Shown piece by piece: positions 1 through 21,653 of a DNA stretch of 64,000 bases. Below the pieces are notes generated by a model that saw only the letters and a program-made list of their open reading frames with translations, was not told the DNA's origin and made no database searches. A program made the translations under genes and the position numbers. The stretch comes from Desmodus rotundus (taxonomy: Eukaryota; Chordata; Mammalia; Chiroptera; Phyllostomidae). The stretch's first letter is position 1; each line of letters starts with the position of its first letter. The stretch lies in the NCBI RefSeq assembly GCF_022682495.2, contig NC_071394.1, positions 31,282,470 through 31,346,469 on the forward strand. Direction: 5' to 3'.

Positions 1-1352
<1,352 letters not shown>

Positions 1353-2483
1353 TTAAGGAAACAGACTCTCTCAAGGTGATCTTAGAATTCTGTGAGTTAT
1401 ATCTCCCAAGCCAAGTGAGAACTATCACAGCTGTTTCAGAAAAGCCAAAAGTTGAAATGTAGAAGGGTTAATGCAGAGTTAAATGCAGGACTTCCCCAGT
1501 TCTCTCTGAGAGTCTTAAAGGGACAGGAAGGAATTAGCCTTCAAGGTCACTCAACCACAAAGCACCACTTCCAAAGCCCAGCTCATTGATGATTAACTGG
1601 CTAGTTACCAGGAATACTAAGGCATGAAAAGGAATAAATACGAAGGACTAATAGGAACCACAGCCACAGAGACCAGAAGTATTTGGAGTGATTTCTCCAA
1701 GGAACAGACTGTTCTACCCATATACACAAACAAAGGTAGAGCACAGTGAGTGTAGCTTAAAAATACAGTAGAGTACTATAGCATCTGTGAATTATTTCTT
1801 CCAACCTGACTGAAAAGAGGAGGAGGTGGTGGGTAAATTGGAAGGGATTCACAACAAATTAAAATCAATCACCAATAACACAAGGGGAAAATTGATGCAT
1901 AAGTCCCTCTTCGTATATCTACAACTATTATTACCCTCAAGGAGCACAGACCAATTGAATTCCTAATCATTCTTTGGATAGCAACTCAAGCGATGACCTA
2001 CCATATTATAAAATTAGTCTCACCAAGTCCCCCACCCAATCTGTTTTCCACTACAATTAGTGGCCAGAAACCCATAACTGAAAATATAGGCCAAAAATTT
2101 TAAACAAGTTATCAGCTTAAAGAGCAATAAAGACCCTCAGTTTTATATTAGTAACCCTAAAAAAGGGCATATATTATTAACACTTATAAATGTCTCTAAG
2201 TAGGCAATTATCCCGTTCCAAAGACAAGTAAAAACAAAATGGAAGGGACTACAAAATCTTTGAGACTATCTATCCTACATAACGCCAACGGATGGGTTAA
2301 CAGGAACGGCACCAGATATGCATCTACTTCCAGACTCCCTTTTTTTTATTAGCCAGTAAACTTGAGCAAGTCACTGAATTTCTTTGAATTTCAATTATAT
2401 CATTTGGTAAATGGGGAGATGATAGCACTTCTCAAGTTTCCCCAGAACTGTTCTTCAGATTCAATGATTAAACATACAAATTA

Positions 2484-2554
2484 TTCTGGGGTGGGGTGGA
2501 GGAATGGGGAGAAAAGGCATACAACTATAATTGAACTACAATAAAAATTTTAAA
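2484..2554 (+). mobile_element. 71-bp L1 3'-end stub with perfect 14-bp target-site duplication
   Basis: The 71-bp segment runs from a G-rich start (tggggtgg) to a tail reading acaactataattgaactaca then ataaaaatttt. It resembles the 3' terminus of the L1 copy that ends near 8410 (gacaactgtacttgaacaat, then A's). It is flanked by identical 14-bp copies of aaacatacaaatta at 2470-2483 and 2555-2568. The duplication plus A-rich tail is what target-primed reverse transcription leaves. It is an extremely short 5'-truncated insertion. Confidence 0.75.
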
Positions 2555-3579
2555 AAACATACAAATTAATCCACAATTAAACTATAAAATGCAATAATTT
2601 GTTATTTCACTTTTGCTATTTCCATATAGCCTCCATTCTATTGAATCATTTAAAAGATATGGGAGCCTGAAAACATTACTTGACATCAAGCTGCTCTTAA
2701 CCTTTTCAGTTTCTACAGCAGTGATCCTCAACGTGTTTGCCTGTTAGAGTCACCTGGAGACATTTTTACAACTCCCTCTGAAGGGAGCCTGTTTAGAGAG
2801 TGAAAGTCAATCTGTGTGCGACTGGGGGGGAATGCTGTTTAAGCCTGAATGGGACTTTAGTCATCGTTCGGCCACACCTCCTCATTTTTACAGAGGTGGA
2901 AACAGAAAGTAAGAAAGTTAAATAATTTCTCAAAGGTTAAGTGCTTCACCAAACCAGAAGAAGCCCCCAGACCTCTCAACTCCTAGTTCAATGCTTTCCT
3001 CCCATACAACCACCATTCATCCGAAGACTATATATGCTCATGTCAAATGTCTGATAAATACTAACTCAATACTCCAAGACCAGAAGACTTTGTGTATTTT
3101 ACTACGAGTTACTCAGACATTCCAAACTGGATATGAAAGCAGTTCATTTCCACAATGTACAACTTATTTCCATAGCTCTGTCCTGGTATATTCTATTCCT
3201 TTGACTAAAGACAGTCTGTAAATTAAATGTAGGTATCTAATGACTTCAGACTCTAACCAAGATTAAATAAAAAGATAAAAGTTATCCAAATGGATAATTT
3301 GATGTTATAAAATGACAATTACAAAGTACACGTATTTTGATTAAGCCTAAATACAACAAAACCTGGAATCGTATCCTTATTCTTCGCACTAGGATTACCT
3401 GCTGTATACAAAGCATCTTAAGGACAATTAAATAATCTGTGTGACTACCTAACAGGGCATGAAAATAAGAATTTTCTATCAACCTAAATTCCAATGTCTT
3501 TCATATTATTGAAATAACAATCAGCAAATATGAAGTAATTTATGGAATAAAAACGAGAGGACAGAGACAAGGTAAACTT

Positions 3580-4437
3580 ACATAGAAAATTAAAAAGAAC
3601 CTTCTAAGAAACTACTAGAACTAACAAACCAGTTCAACAAGGTACAAGATCAATACACAAAATAAATCAATTGCATTTATATACACTACAATGAACTACC
3701 CAGAAATAAAATCAATAAAGCAATTCCATTCACAATAGCATCGCAAAGAATACTTAGGGAAAAAATTTAGCAACACTTGTACACTGAAAACCACAAAACA
3801 CTATTAAAAAATAAAAAATCATCTAAATAAATGGAAAGGCAGCCCAGGTTTATAAACTCTCTAAATTGTATAGAGTCAATGCAATAGCTATCAAAATTCC
3901 AACTGGCTTTTTTGCGGAATTCATGAAACCCAACCTAAAACATGCATGGAAATTCCAAGGACCCAGAGAAGTCAAACTCTCTTAAAAAAGAACAAAATAG
4001 GAGGACTTAACATTCCCAAATTCATAACTTACTACAAAACTACATTAATTCAGATGGTGTGGTACTCCCTTTATGGCAGGCACTGATCAATGAATGGAAT
4101 AGAATCGAGAGGCCAGAAATAAACTCTTACATTTATGGTCAATTGATTTTTGACAAGGGTTCTAAGGCAATCTGATTAGGAAAGAAGAGTCTCTTCAATA
4201 AATGGTGCTGAAACAGTGGAATATACACATGCAAAAGGTTGAATTTGGACCTCTAAAACTACATGAAAATTAATTCAAATTAGGTAATATCACCTAAATA
4301 TGAGCTATAACTACAAACCTCTTACAACAATATGTAGCAGTAAATTTTCACGAACTTGGGTTGTATGTGACAAAGTATAAATGACAAGAGGAGACAAATA
4401 AATAGAACTTCATTAAAATTGAAAATGTTTGGTTTTT
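3580..4437 (+). mobile_element. L1 ORF2 fragment
   Basis: Diagnostic L1 ORF2 text from the reverse-transcriptase and downstream region is visible on the plus strand, for example the tract around caaattgcatttatatacac-like sequence at 3655-3690 and the stretch around 4070-4260 (cactgatcaatgaatggaat). Reading frames are broken by many stops, so this is a dead copy. It runs antisense to ESRP1 inside intron 13 and continues after the SINE at 4438. Confidence 0.85.
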
Positions 4438-4615
4438 AGCTCTGGTTGGTGTAGCTCAGTGGATTGAGCATGGGCCTGTGAACCAAAGGGTTACAGGACA
4501 GGTCCCCAGTGTAGGGGGCACCCAAGAGGCAACCACACTTTGATGTTTCTCTCCCTCTCTCCCTTCCCTCCTCTCTAAAAATAAATAAATAAAATCTTCA
4601 AAAAAGAAAAGAAAA
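4438..4615 (+). mobile_element. Ves SINE, internally deleted
   Basis: The tRNA-like head (ctctggttggtgtagctcag) runs to a tail of CT-rich sequence and ataaataaataaaatctt. The middle part carrying the usual cagtcagggcacatgcctgg segment is missing. The L1 sequence gaaaatgttt at 4421-4430 recurs at 4616-4625, a plausible target-site duplication. Confidence 0.9.
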
Positions 4616-4733
4616 GAAAATGTTTATTTTTTAAAGGAACCTATTGGGAAAATGAAAAGACAACCCAAGGGCTGGGAGAAGGTATTTGTAAATCATATTT
4701 TATAAGGTCTATTATCTAGAATACAAAGAAATT
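4616..4733 (+). mobile_element. L1 ORF2 fragment between two SINEs
   Basis: This continues the L1 copy interrupted at 4437, with L1-like sequence such as ctattgggaaaatgaaaaga. No open frame remains. Confidence 0.75.
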
Positions 4734-4950
4734 CAGCCCTGGCTGATGTGGCTCAGGGGATTGAGTGCCGGCCTACGAATAAAAGGGTTGCTGGTTTGAT
4801 TCCCAGTCAGGGCACATGCCTGGGTTGCAGGCTGGGTCCCCAGTGGGGGGGGGGTGAACAAGGGAAACCACACATTGATGTTTCTTTCCCTCTCCTTCTT
4901 CCTCCTTTCCCCTCTCTAAAAAGAAATGAATAAAAATTTTTAAAAAATAG
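4734..4950 (+). mobile_element. Ves SINE
   Basis: A full-length element: head cagccctggctgatgtggct, the middle segment cagtcagggcacatgcctgg, a CT-rich tract and an A-rich tail. The 9-bp flanks aaagaaatt at 4725-4733 and 4951-4959 form the target-site duplication. A SINE in the opposite orientation follows at 5285. Confidence 0.95.
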
Positions 4951-5284
4951 AAAGAAATTTTACAACTAAAAAACTTTACAATAAGAAAAATGACTGAATT
5001 AAGAAATGTGCAAAGGATTTGAATAAACATTTCTTCAAAGAAAATAAATGGCTAGTAAGTACATATAAAGATGCTAAAATTAGTCATTAAGGAAATGCAA
5101 ATCAATCCATAACAAATCCACTCATGAAAACAGTTAAAATGAAAGACAGTTAAGAGGTGAAAAGAATGTAGAGAAATTGGAAACTTTGTGCATTGCTGGT
5201 GGGAAAAAGTTTGGTTGTTTCCCAAAAGTTAAACATGGAGACAGATACATGCAAAAAAAAAAAAAAGAAGAAGTTAATAAAATT
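4951..5284 (+). mobile_element. L1 ORF2 fragment
   Basis: L1 sequence resumes (around 5080-5240: ggaaatgcaaatcaatccat and the following gcattgctggtgggaa-like tract typical of the 3' part of ORF2). It is frame-broken and ends in an A-run near 5257. Confidence 0.8.
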
Positions 5285-5498
5285 GTTTTTTTTTTAAGAT
5301 TTTATTTATTTATTTTTTAGTGAGGGTAAGGGAGGAAGAAAGAGAGGGAAAGAAATATCCATGTGTGGTTGCCTCTCCTGCACCCCCTACTGGGGGCCTG
5401 GCCTGCAACCCAGACATGTGCCCTGACTGGGAATAGAACCAGCGACCCTTTTATTCGTAGGCTGACACTCAATCCCCTGAGCCACACCAGCCAGGGCT
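5285..5498 (-). mobile_element. Ves SINE, antisense
   Basis: A reverse-complement Ves element: it starts with a T-rich tail (aagattttatttatttattt) and ends at the complement of the tRNA-like head (gagccacaccagccagggct). It forms an inverted pair with the SINE at 4734-4950, with about 335 bp between them. Confidence 0.95.
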
Positions 5499-5561
5499 AG
5501 ACCGCCTTCTAACACCATATACAAGAATAAACTCAGAATGGTTTTAAAAACTTAAATGTAA

Positions 5562-5775
5562 GCCCTGAACAGCATGGCGCAGTTGGTTGGGTGTTGTTCT
5601 GCAAAGAGAAAGGTTGCTTATTTGATTCCCTGTCAGGGAACACACCTGGGTTGCAGGTTCCAACCTCAGCTGCAGCATGTAGGAGAGGCAACTGATTGAT
5701 ATTTCTCTCTAATATCAATGTTTCTCTTCCTTTCTTTCTCCCTCCCTTCCCCCTCTCTAAATAAACTAACAAATA
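5562..5775 (+). mobile_element. Ves SINE, diverged subtype
   Basis: The head (gccctgaacagcatggcgca) and the middle ctgtcagggaacacacctgg are diverged from the common copies. The tail reads aatatcaatgtttctcttcc followed by a CT-rich tract. It sits inside L1 sequence. Confidence 0.85.
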
Positions 5776-6720
5776 ACTTTTAAAAATCCTTAAATGAAAG
5801 ACTCAAAACCATAAAACTTGTAGAAGAAAACATAGGCAGTAAATCTCTGACATTTCTCTTACCAGTATTTTTTTCTGATAAATATCCCTTAATAAGGGAA
5901 AGAAAAATAAACAAACAAACAAATGAAGCTCTGTCAAACTAAAAAGTTTTTGCACAGTAAAGGAAACCACTTCTCCAAAGAGGATATACAGGTGGCTAAT
6001 CGATATATGAAATGGTGCTCAATGTCACTAATCATCAGAGAAATGAAAAATTTAAACCACAGTGAGATATCACCTCACACTGGTCCAAATAGCTATAATC
6101 AATAAATCAACAAACAAGTCTTAGTGAGGATGTTGAGAAAAGGGAACCCCTAATGCACTGTGGGTGGAAATACAAATTGGTGCAGCCACTGTGGAAAGCA
6201 GTACGGAGATACCTCAAAATGATTAAAAATGGATCTGCCTATGACCCAGCAATGCCATCTCTGGGTCTACATCTGAAGAAAACCAAAGCACTAATTTGAA
6301 AGGATATATGCACCTCTGTGTGCACGGTACCATTATTGACGGTAACCACAATTTGGAAGCAGCCCAGTGCCCATTAGTAGATAAGTAAATTAATTCACGG
6401 TACATTTACACAATGGAATACTACTTTGCTTTAAAAAAAGAAGGAAATCTTACGTTTTGCAACAATATGAATGGATCTACAGAGTATTATATTAAGTGAA
6501 ATAAGCCGGTCAGAGAAAGACAAGTACAATATGATTTCACTTATATGTAGAATCTAATGAACAAAATAACAACAAAATAGAAAGACTCTCTCTTAGATAC
6601 AGAGAGAGACCAGGGTGACAGTTATCAGAAGGGAGGAAGATTTTAGGGCTGGGTGAAAAAGGTGAAAGGACTGACCAAAACAACAACAAAAAAAGAAAAT
6701 GAAAAAACAAAACAAAACAG
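5776..6720 (+). mobile_element. L1 3' end (ORF2 C-terminal part and 3' UTR)
   Basis: The text includes typical L1 3' blocks: gaaaccacttctccaaagag near 5963, the region around 6060 (accacagtgagatatcacct), gcagccactgtggaaagcag near 6183 and the 3' UTR motif near 6500-6550 (aagtgaaataagccggtcag). Stops interrupt every frame. It is antisense to ESRP1. Confidence 0.9.
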
Positions 6721-6925
6721 AGCCCTAGCCAGTGTGGCTCAGTTGCTCGGAGCATAGTCTTGTAAACTGAAAGGTCATGGGTTCAATTCTCGGCAAGGCA
6801 TGTTTAGGTTGTGGGTTTGGTCCCAGGTCGGAGTGCATGCAAGAAACCAATTGATGTTTCTCTCTCATATCAATGTTTCTATCTCTCTCTTTCTCCCTCA
6901 CTTCCTCTTTCTCTAAAATCAATAG
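6721..6925 (+). mobile_element. Ves SINE, diverged subtype
   Basis: The head is agccctagccagtgtggctc and the tail is tatcaatgtttctatctctc then a CT-rich tract ending in tctaaaatcaata. It abuts directly the 5' end of another L1 copy at 6926. Confidence 0.85.
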
Positions 6926-7700
6926 GTGGAGAGACCCAAGATGGCAGAGGAGTAAGTGGAAGCTACACTAATCTCCTCCCAGGACTAAACTGGAATTACA
7001 ACTAAATTATAGAAGAAAATCATCCTGAATAACCAACTGAACACTAGCTGGAGAGAAGCCTTATATTCATAGACGGATGGAAGAAGCCACATCACCACAA
7101 TGTGACTGGTAGGGACTATGGAGAAGGCACGAGAGGGCTGACTGGGCTGATGTAGGTGGCAGCTGAAGTGAGGGAGAGATATTTCAGTGGCTGAGGGGGT
7201 CCCCCTGTGAACTGTGGGGTCTAAACCCCAAGCTGACTCCCCAGCCAATAGCACCAGATCTGGGAAAGGAATCCAAATAACATATGGCTGTGAAAAGCAG
7301 CAGGGTTTCTGTCTGCCAGGGAGAGATGGCTGGATATACGGAGAGCATCTTAAGGGGCCAAGACACAAAATTCCATTTCTAGTCACTAACCCCGGGCTCT
7401 AGCAAAGGGAAGGAAGAGTGGACTAGAGACACAAGAGGAGAGTCTGGGGAAGTGACTATGGGGACAGAGCTGAAGGAACACCTGCCAGGATCCCTGTGCT
7501 GAGTCATGCCCCCTACTGCAGAAGCCATTCCTCTCAGGCAAAGCACTCTCTTCCAAGAGGCTTCAGTCTGGGGAAGCAATAGCCCCACCCTAAGGAAGTA
7601 CTCTGCCCCACCCTGTGGTGCTTAAGACCTACTGCTGAGGAGTACAGCTGGAAGACTTTCCCTCTTTAAGTCTAACAAAAAGCCTGCAGACAGAGGCAGA
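6926..7700 (+). mobile_element. L1 5' end / 5' UTR region
   Basis: The sequence opens gtggagagacccaagatggc, the usual start of mammalian L1 5' UTRs, and continues as GC-richer sequence without an open ORF1. A retained 5' end is unusual because most L1 copies are 5'-truncated. The copy passes into ORF2-like sequence by 7780, so ORF1 appears deleted. Confidence 0.7.
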
Positions 7701-8093
7701 TATCTGATGTGCAGCCCAGTTCTTTCTGCACACAATCAGGCCCAAACGCAAAACAAAACAGAACACAAAACAAGTCTCAGTAAATTTAAGAAGATTGAAA
7801 TCCTATCAAGCATCTTCTCTGACCACAATGCTATGAAACTAGAAATCAATCACAAGAAGAACACTGAAAAACACACAAAGGCATGGAAGCTAAATAACAC
7901 GCTATTAAACAATGAATGGGTCAACAATGAGTCCGAGGAAAATATCTAAAGATACCTTGAAACAAATGAAAATGAGAATACAACAATCAAAAATCTGTAG
8001 AACAGAGATAAAACAATCCTAAGAGGGAAATTCAGAGCATTACAGACCTATCTCAAAAACAAGAAAAAGCTCAAATGAACAATCTAACTTTAC
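7701..8093 (+). mobile_element. L1 ORF2 fragment, endonuclease to reverse-transcriptase linker
   Basis: A readable frame at 7707-7949 contains SDHNAMKLEI and WKLNNTLLNNEWV, recognisable L1 ORF2 motifs at the end of the endonuclease domain. The frame then breaks. The copy is inactive. Confidence 0.85.
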
Positions 8094-8425
8094 ATATGCT
8101 AAGTGAAATAAGCCAGGTGTAAAAGACAAATGCCATATGATCTCACCTGTAAGTGGTACCTAATCAACAAAACAAACAAGCAAGCAAAATACAACCAGAG
8201 ACAGTGAAATAAAGAACTGACGTAACCAGAGGGGAGGTAGAGGGAGGTTAATGGGGGGAAAGGAGGAAGGGTAATCAAGGAACATGTATAAAGGACATAA
8301 AGCCAAAGCCAAAGGAGGGTAGGGATTGAGGGTGGGGGGTGGGGGTGGGTGGAGTGGGGGAAAGTAGTGGTGGGAAAATGGAGACAACTGTACTTGAACA
8401 ATAAAAAAAAATTTTTTTAATCTAA
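8094..8425 (+). mobile_element. L1 3' UTR end inserted into another L1 ORF2
   Basis: The segment starts with the L1 3' motif aagtgaaataagccaggtgt and ends gacaactgtacttgaacaat with an A-run, so it is the 3' terminus of a separate 5'-truncated L1. The host ORF2 reads ctaactttacat before it and resumes at about 8425 with ctaaaa...ggaacttgaaaaagaac. It includes a G-rich tract at 8320-8365. Confidence 0.75.
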
Positions 8426-8594
8426 AAAAAAAAAGGAACTTGAAAAAGAACAACAAACAAAGCCCAATGTGAGTAGACAGAAGGAAATAATAAAGATCAG
8501 AGCAGATATAAATGAACTAGAGTCTAAAAAAATGAAACAAAGATCAATTAATCTAAGAGCTGGTTCTTTAAAGTGATAAACAAGATTGACAAAC
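8426..8594 (+). mobile_element. L1 ORF2 fragment
   Basis: This continues the interrupted ORF2: tract ggaacttgaaaaagaacaac followed by the agagctggttctttaaa motif at about 8558. It is cut at 8594 by a Ves SINE. Confidence 0.85.
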
Positions 8595-8788
8595 CTTTGG
8601 CACTGGCTGTGCCAAAGGGTCCAAAGGGTCACCAGTTTGACTCGCAGTCAGGGCACATGCTTGGGTTGTGGGCCAGGTCCCCAGTGGGGGTGAATGAGGC
8701 AACTACACATTGATGTTTCTCTTCCTCTCTTTCTGCCTCCCTTCCCCTGTCTCTAAAAATAAATAAATAAAATCTTTAAAAAAAAATT
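8595..8788 (+). mobile_element. Ves SINE with 9-bp duplication, head rearranged
   Basis: The head is altered (cactggctgtgccaaagggt, with caaagggtc repeated) but cagtcagggcacatgcttgg, the CT-rich tract and the ataaataaataaaatcttt tail are typical. The flanks ttgacaaac at 8586-8594 and 8789-8797 are the target-site duplication in L1 ORF2. Confidence 0.9.
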
Positions 8789-9834
8789 TTGACAAACATT
8801 TAACCAGGCTCATCAAGAAAAAAAGAGAGGACCCAAATAAATAAAATCAGAAATGAAAGAGAACTAACAACTGACACCAAACAAATAATGAAGGATTATA
8901 AGAAAATATTATGAACAACTATATGCTACCAAACTGGGCAATCTGGACGAAAGAGATAAATTCCTAGAAACATGCAATCTTCCATAACTAAATCAGGAAG
9001 AATCAGAAAATCTGAATAGAAAGGTTATACCTAATAAACTTGAGGCAGTAATCAAAAGACTCCCAAAAAACAAAAGCCATGGACTAGATGTTTCACAGGT
9101 TAATTTTACCAGACTTTTTGAGAAGAACTAACACCTCTCCTTCTCAAACTATTTCACAAAATTCAAGAGGAGGAAAGGTTCCCAAACTCATTTTACGAGG
9201 CCAGCATTATCCTAATTCCAAAACCAGATAAAGGCACTACAAAGAAAGAAAATTATAGGCCAATATTACTGATGAACATGGACACTAAAATCCTCAAAAA
9301 AATATTAGCAAATCGAATACAGCAACTCATCAAAAAGATCGTACATTATGATCAAGTGGGATTTATTCTGTGGACGCAAGGTTGGTACGACATTCGCAAA
9401 TCAATAAATGTGATTCACCACATAAACAAAATGCAGGATAAAAACCACACGATCATATCGATAGATGCGGAAAAAGCGTTCGATAAAACCCAGCACCCAT
9501 TTATGATAAAAACTCTCAGAGTGGGAACAGAGGGAACATACTTCAATTTAATAAAGGCCATGTATGACAACCCCCCTGCCGGTAGCACAGTTGACAGGCA
9601 AAACTGAGCCATGCTGATCAGGGCTGAAAGCCTTTTCTTTTTAAGGTCAGGAACACCACAATGATGTCCACCTTTACTCTTTTTAACCAACATAGTACTG
9701 AAAGTCCCAGCCACAGCAGAGAGACAAGGAAAAAAAAAAAACAAAACAGCTATCCAAATTTGAAAGGGAAGATGTAAAGTTGTCATTATTTTCAGATGAC
9801 ATTATACTATACATAGAAAACTAAAGATTCCACC
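8789..9834 (+). mobile_element. L1 ORF2 reverse-transcriptase fragment
   Basis: The frame at 9272-9607 shows L1 reverse-transcriptase motifs including [18 protein letters not shown] and [10 protein letters not shown]. The catalytic region near 9790 reads tcagatgaca (a SDD-like triplet), but the frame has shifted between them, so no functional enzyme is encoded. Confidence 0.9.
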
Positions 9835-10033
9835 CTGATTTGTGTGGCTCAGTTTGGTGGGTGTTGTCTGGCAAAGTGAAAGGTTGCTGGTTCAATTATC
9901 GGTCAGGACACATGCCCAGGTTTTGGGTTCAGTTCCTGGCGAGGCATCTACAAGAAGCAACCCACTGATGTTTCTCTTCCTCTCTTCTCCCTCCCCTCCA
10001 CTCTCTCTTAAAATGAAGTTTTTTTTAAAAAAG
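9835..10033 (+). mobile_element. Ves SINE with 12-bp duplication
   Basis: The head is ccctgatttgtgtggctcag, the middle is ggtcaggacacatgcccagg, and the end is CT-rich with an A-rich tail. The flanks aaagattccacc at 9823-9834 and 10034-10045 are identical. Confidence 0.9.
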
Positions 10034-10475
10034 AAAGATTCCACCAAAAAACTACTAGAACTGATAATTAAATAAAATAGCAGGATACAAACTTAATATT
10101 CTGAAATTGGTTGCATTTGTACATACCAATATCTATCAGAAAGATAAATTAGAGAAACAATCTCATGTATAATTGCATCCAAAAAAAAAATCTTAAAAAT
10201 ACATGTAACCAAGGATGTAAAAAGATTTGAAAAATTATAAGACAATGAAAAAAGAAATTGAAGATACATATAAATAGAAGTTATATACCACATCACAGAC
10301 AGGAAGAACTAACATAGTTAAAATGTCTATAATACCCAAGGCAGACTACAAATTCAATGCAATTTGTAGCAAAATATCAATAGCATTTTGTATAGGACTT
10401 GAACAAATAATGGTAGTTATGTTGTACATAAGAAACTAAAACAATATTGTATGTCAGCTATAATTAAAAAAAAAA
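10034..10475 (+). mobile_element. L1 ORF2 to 3' end
   Basis: L1 sequence resumes (actactagaactgataatta) and ends at gtatgtcagctataattaaa plus an A-run near 10470, which looks like an L1 3' terminus. Confidence 0.8.
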
Positions 10476-10974
10476 TTTCCCTAGAAAACCTAGGGGAAAA
10501 AAGTTGATTCTAATAGAGTTCTAAATAAATTTTATCTGAACTTGTTTTTAAAGATTTAGGGGAGAAAAGATACAGGTTGTGTATGATTTAAAACGACTGT
10601 TATTTATTGTGAGGTAACATGAATTAATGCTATTTAAAAATATAATTGTTGTTATTAATGATTTCCCTGTTTTTAAGCTCATTCACAAGGTGTTGCCACC
10701 CTATTGCAATAATTACAGTGCCCCACACTTATGGTCCTAAGATAAGAGAATCTAAAAATATTAAGTTGTACACAAAAATAGCTTGAAAGATTCTGTTAAT
10801 ACATGGTTAAAAAATAAACATACTTTGGTTTGTCTTGAAACAATCTTACTTTGAGATATGACCAGAAGCAGTTGCCTTCAACGTGGCAGAAAATATTCTT
10901 GTGTGAACTCAGGTACTGGCTATCGAAGGAGGCCTTTGTTTTTGTCCCTCATTTCCAAGTCCACCAGAGCCTTA

Positions 10975-19715
<8,741 letters not shown>

Positions 19716-19974
19716 TTAGGAAGCATGGGGAGAAATGATTAAGACATCAACTTTACCAAATTTAAAATGGTAAAATTCTAGGCAATGCCTTGAATTCAAA
19801 ATTAAGACCCACACTCCCACCCAAATTTACAATTACATCCCAGGAAAAAAAGAATTCTCCCACAGACTTAAAAGTTTCCCCCTACCATTTTTTCATAAAA
19901 ACACCTCCCAATTAGAGGGGTAGCCAGACAGTTAAATTATGGACCAACCACCAGATTCTTCTCATGGAGAGGCA

Positions 19975-20190
19975 ATTAATCACCATGGTGGTTAAGGGCA
20001 TAGGTGCTGAAGCTAGAATGTCTGGGTCTAATCCTGGCTTTGCCATTTTACTAGGGTACCACTAGGGTAAACTTCAGTGAAGTTTAACCTCTGTGACATA
20101 GTTTCCTTATCTGTTAAGTGAGGGTAAATTTACCTACCTAATAAATTATGAGAATAAGTTATTACATCTAAAGTACTTTAGTGATTTTTG
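19975..20190 (+). repeat. MIR SINE
   Basis: The order agggcataggtgctgaagct, ctgggtctaatcctggcttt, gacatagtttccttatctgt and tgagaataagttattacatc follows the MIR consensus from head to core to tail. Confidence 0.8.
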
Positions 20191-20194
20191 TTAT

Positions 20195-20560
20195 TATTTT
20201 TCTGATTACTTTTTATTAAGATTCAAACATACTCAAATAGAGAGAACAGTGTAATGAATATACTTCAACATTTATCAATATTCTGCCTAACACAACGCAT
20301 GTTGTACAGTATGGCCACATAGAAAATATTCAAATGCACATCACTCAAGCTCATACACTAGTAACATTGTCCCTTAACCATACTCCCCACATACCATGAA
20401 ATCCCAGACATTAACCTGAACATTAATTAACTTTGCCATCTGTAATTTACAATGTTATCTACCATGGAAACTCAGGATCATATAACAACTCAAAATATAC
20501 TTTACCCCTAATTAATATCAAGCATTACTTTGGGAACTCTGGAAATACTATTAAGCGTGA
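20195..20560 (-). mobile_element. Old L1 3' UTR-like fragment
   Basis: The stretch ttttattaagattcaaacat...gagagaacagtgtaatgaat...caacatttatcaatattctgc resembles the reverse complement of old (L1M-group) L1 3' UTRs. It is diverged and no tail or duplication is clear. Confidence 0.5.
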
Positions 20561-21653
20561 AGCTATGAATTTAGAAGCCCTGGTTTATCTCCAGAAATAA
20601 GAGCCAGAACAGAATTATACCAGACAAGTGTGTCAACGGGGTGCTGTTACTGAAGTTCTAAAACTGCGAAGGTTTTTTACCAGGGCTATACTGTAATGCA
20701 GGGATAAAAATGTCCTCTGTAGTTAGGGGACAGTCAACCTAGCATATTTTGGCAATAGGTGTCAACAGTCTCTTAAAAGGTCCATCAACATTTTTTGATT
20801 CAGCTACTTTTAGACATTCATCCCAAAGCGCAGCCCATACAGAGACACAAAAATATTCACTGCAACCTACTTAGAGTGAAGAGTTGGAAACACGCTCTAA
20901 AATGCCCAACAGGGATGTTTAATGAAAATTTATGGTACATGTATTACTAAACAGCAGTTAATGTTTAAGAAAATTGAGTAACATAGGAAGATATTCATTA
21001 TACTAAAAGGGGCAAGGAAAACTTGCAATAAAAACTTATAAAGTATTTAGTTACAGGTATAGAAAAAAAAAACTGTTGGACAAATCACAGTTAACCTTTT
21101 TACGCACCTGTTATTTTTAGGTTTTAAGGTTATAAATCACTCAAGAATTAGATCAAGACTTTATATGTTCCTGCTTCCTTCAGACCATATTACTGCAAAC
21201 GGTACATATCCTAAAGTACTAGAAGCCAGAAAGTTACCATGTTCATGGCCACTGATGAATGAGGGAAGTTCGAGAAAAACTAGAAGCAGACATGCAACAA
21301 TTGCAGGTTTTCTAATGTGGCTGTTTGAAAGTAGTTTTCAGACTATTTACTTTCTTTCAGGAACTACTCTTTCCCTGTGTATGTGACTTTATGCGGCCCT
21401 TTCACCTTTGAATAATACTATGTTTAACGGCTATTTAACAACAGTTGATTGACTCAAGCCTTAGGGCCAGTGTTATGCATTACACTTACTGACACTATTG
21501 GACATTTTCTTCCCCTTATTAAAAAAAATAAGGTTGATTCCTATATTTTCCTGGGAAACAAAAACCATTCAAGGCTATTTATCTACCCTTGATTTGATAT
21601 TTAAGTAAAATTTTTGAATCTTATTATAGCCACATTTTATAAGAGGCACTCAC

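Noticed and set aside
4734..4806. tRNA gene (head of the Ves SINE)
   Set aside because: The tRNA-like head with A/B box remnants is part of the SINE, with a CT-rich body and A-rich tail, and repeats many times in the window.
9272..9607. 111-codon reverse-transcriptase frame as a gene
   Set aside because: It is a broken L1 ORF2 piece with frameshifts before the catalytic region.
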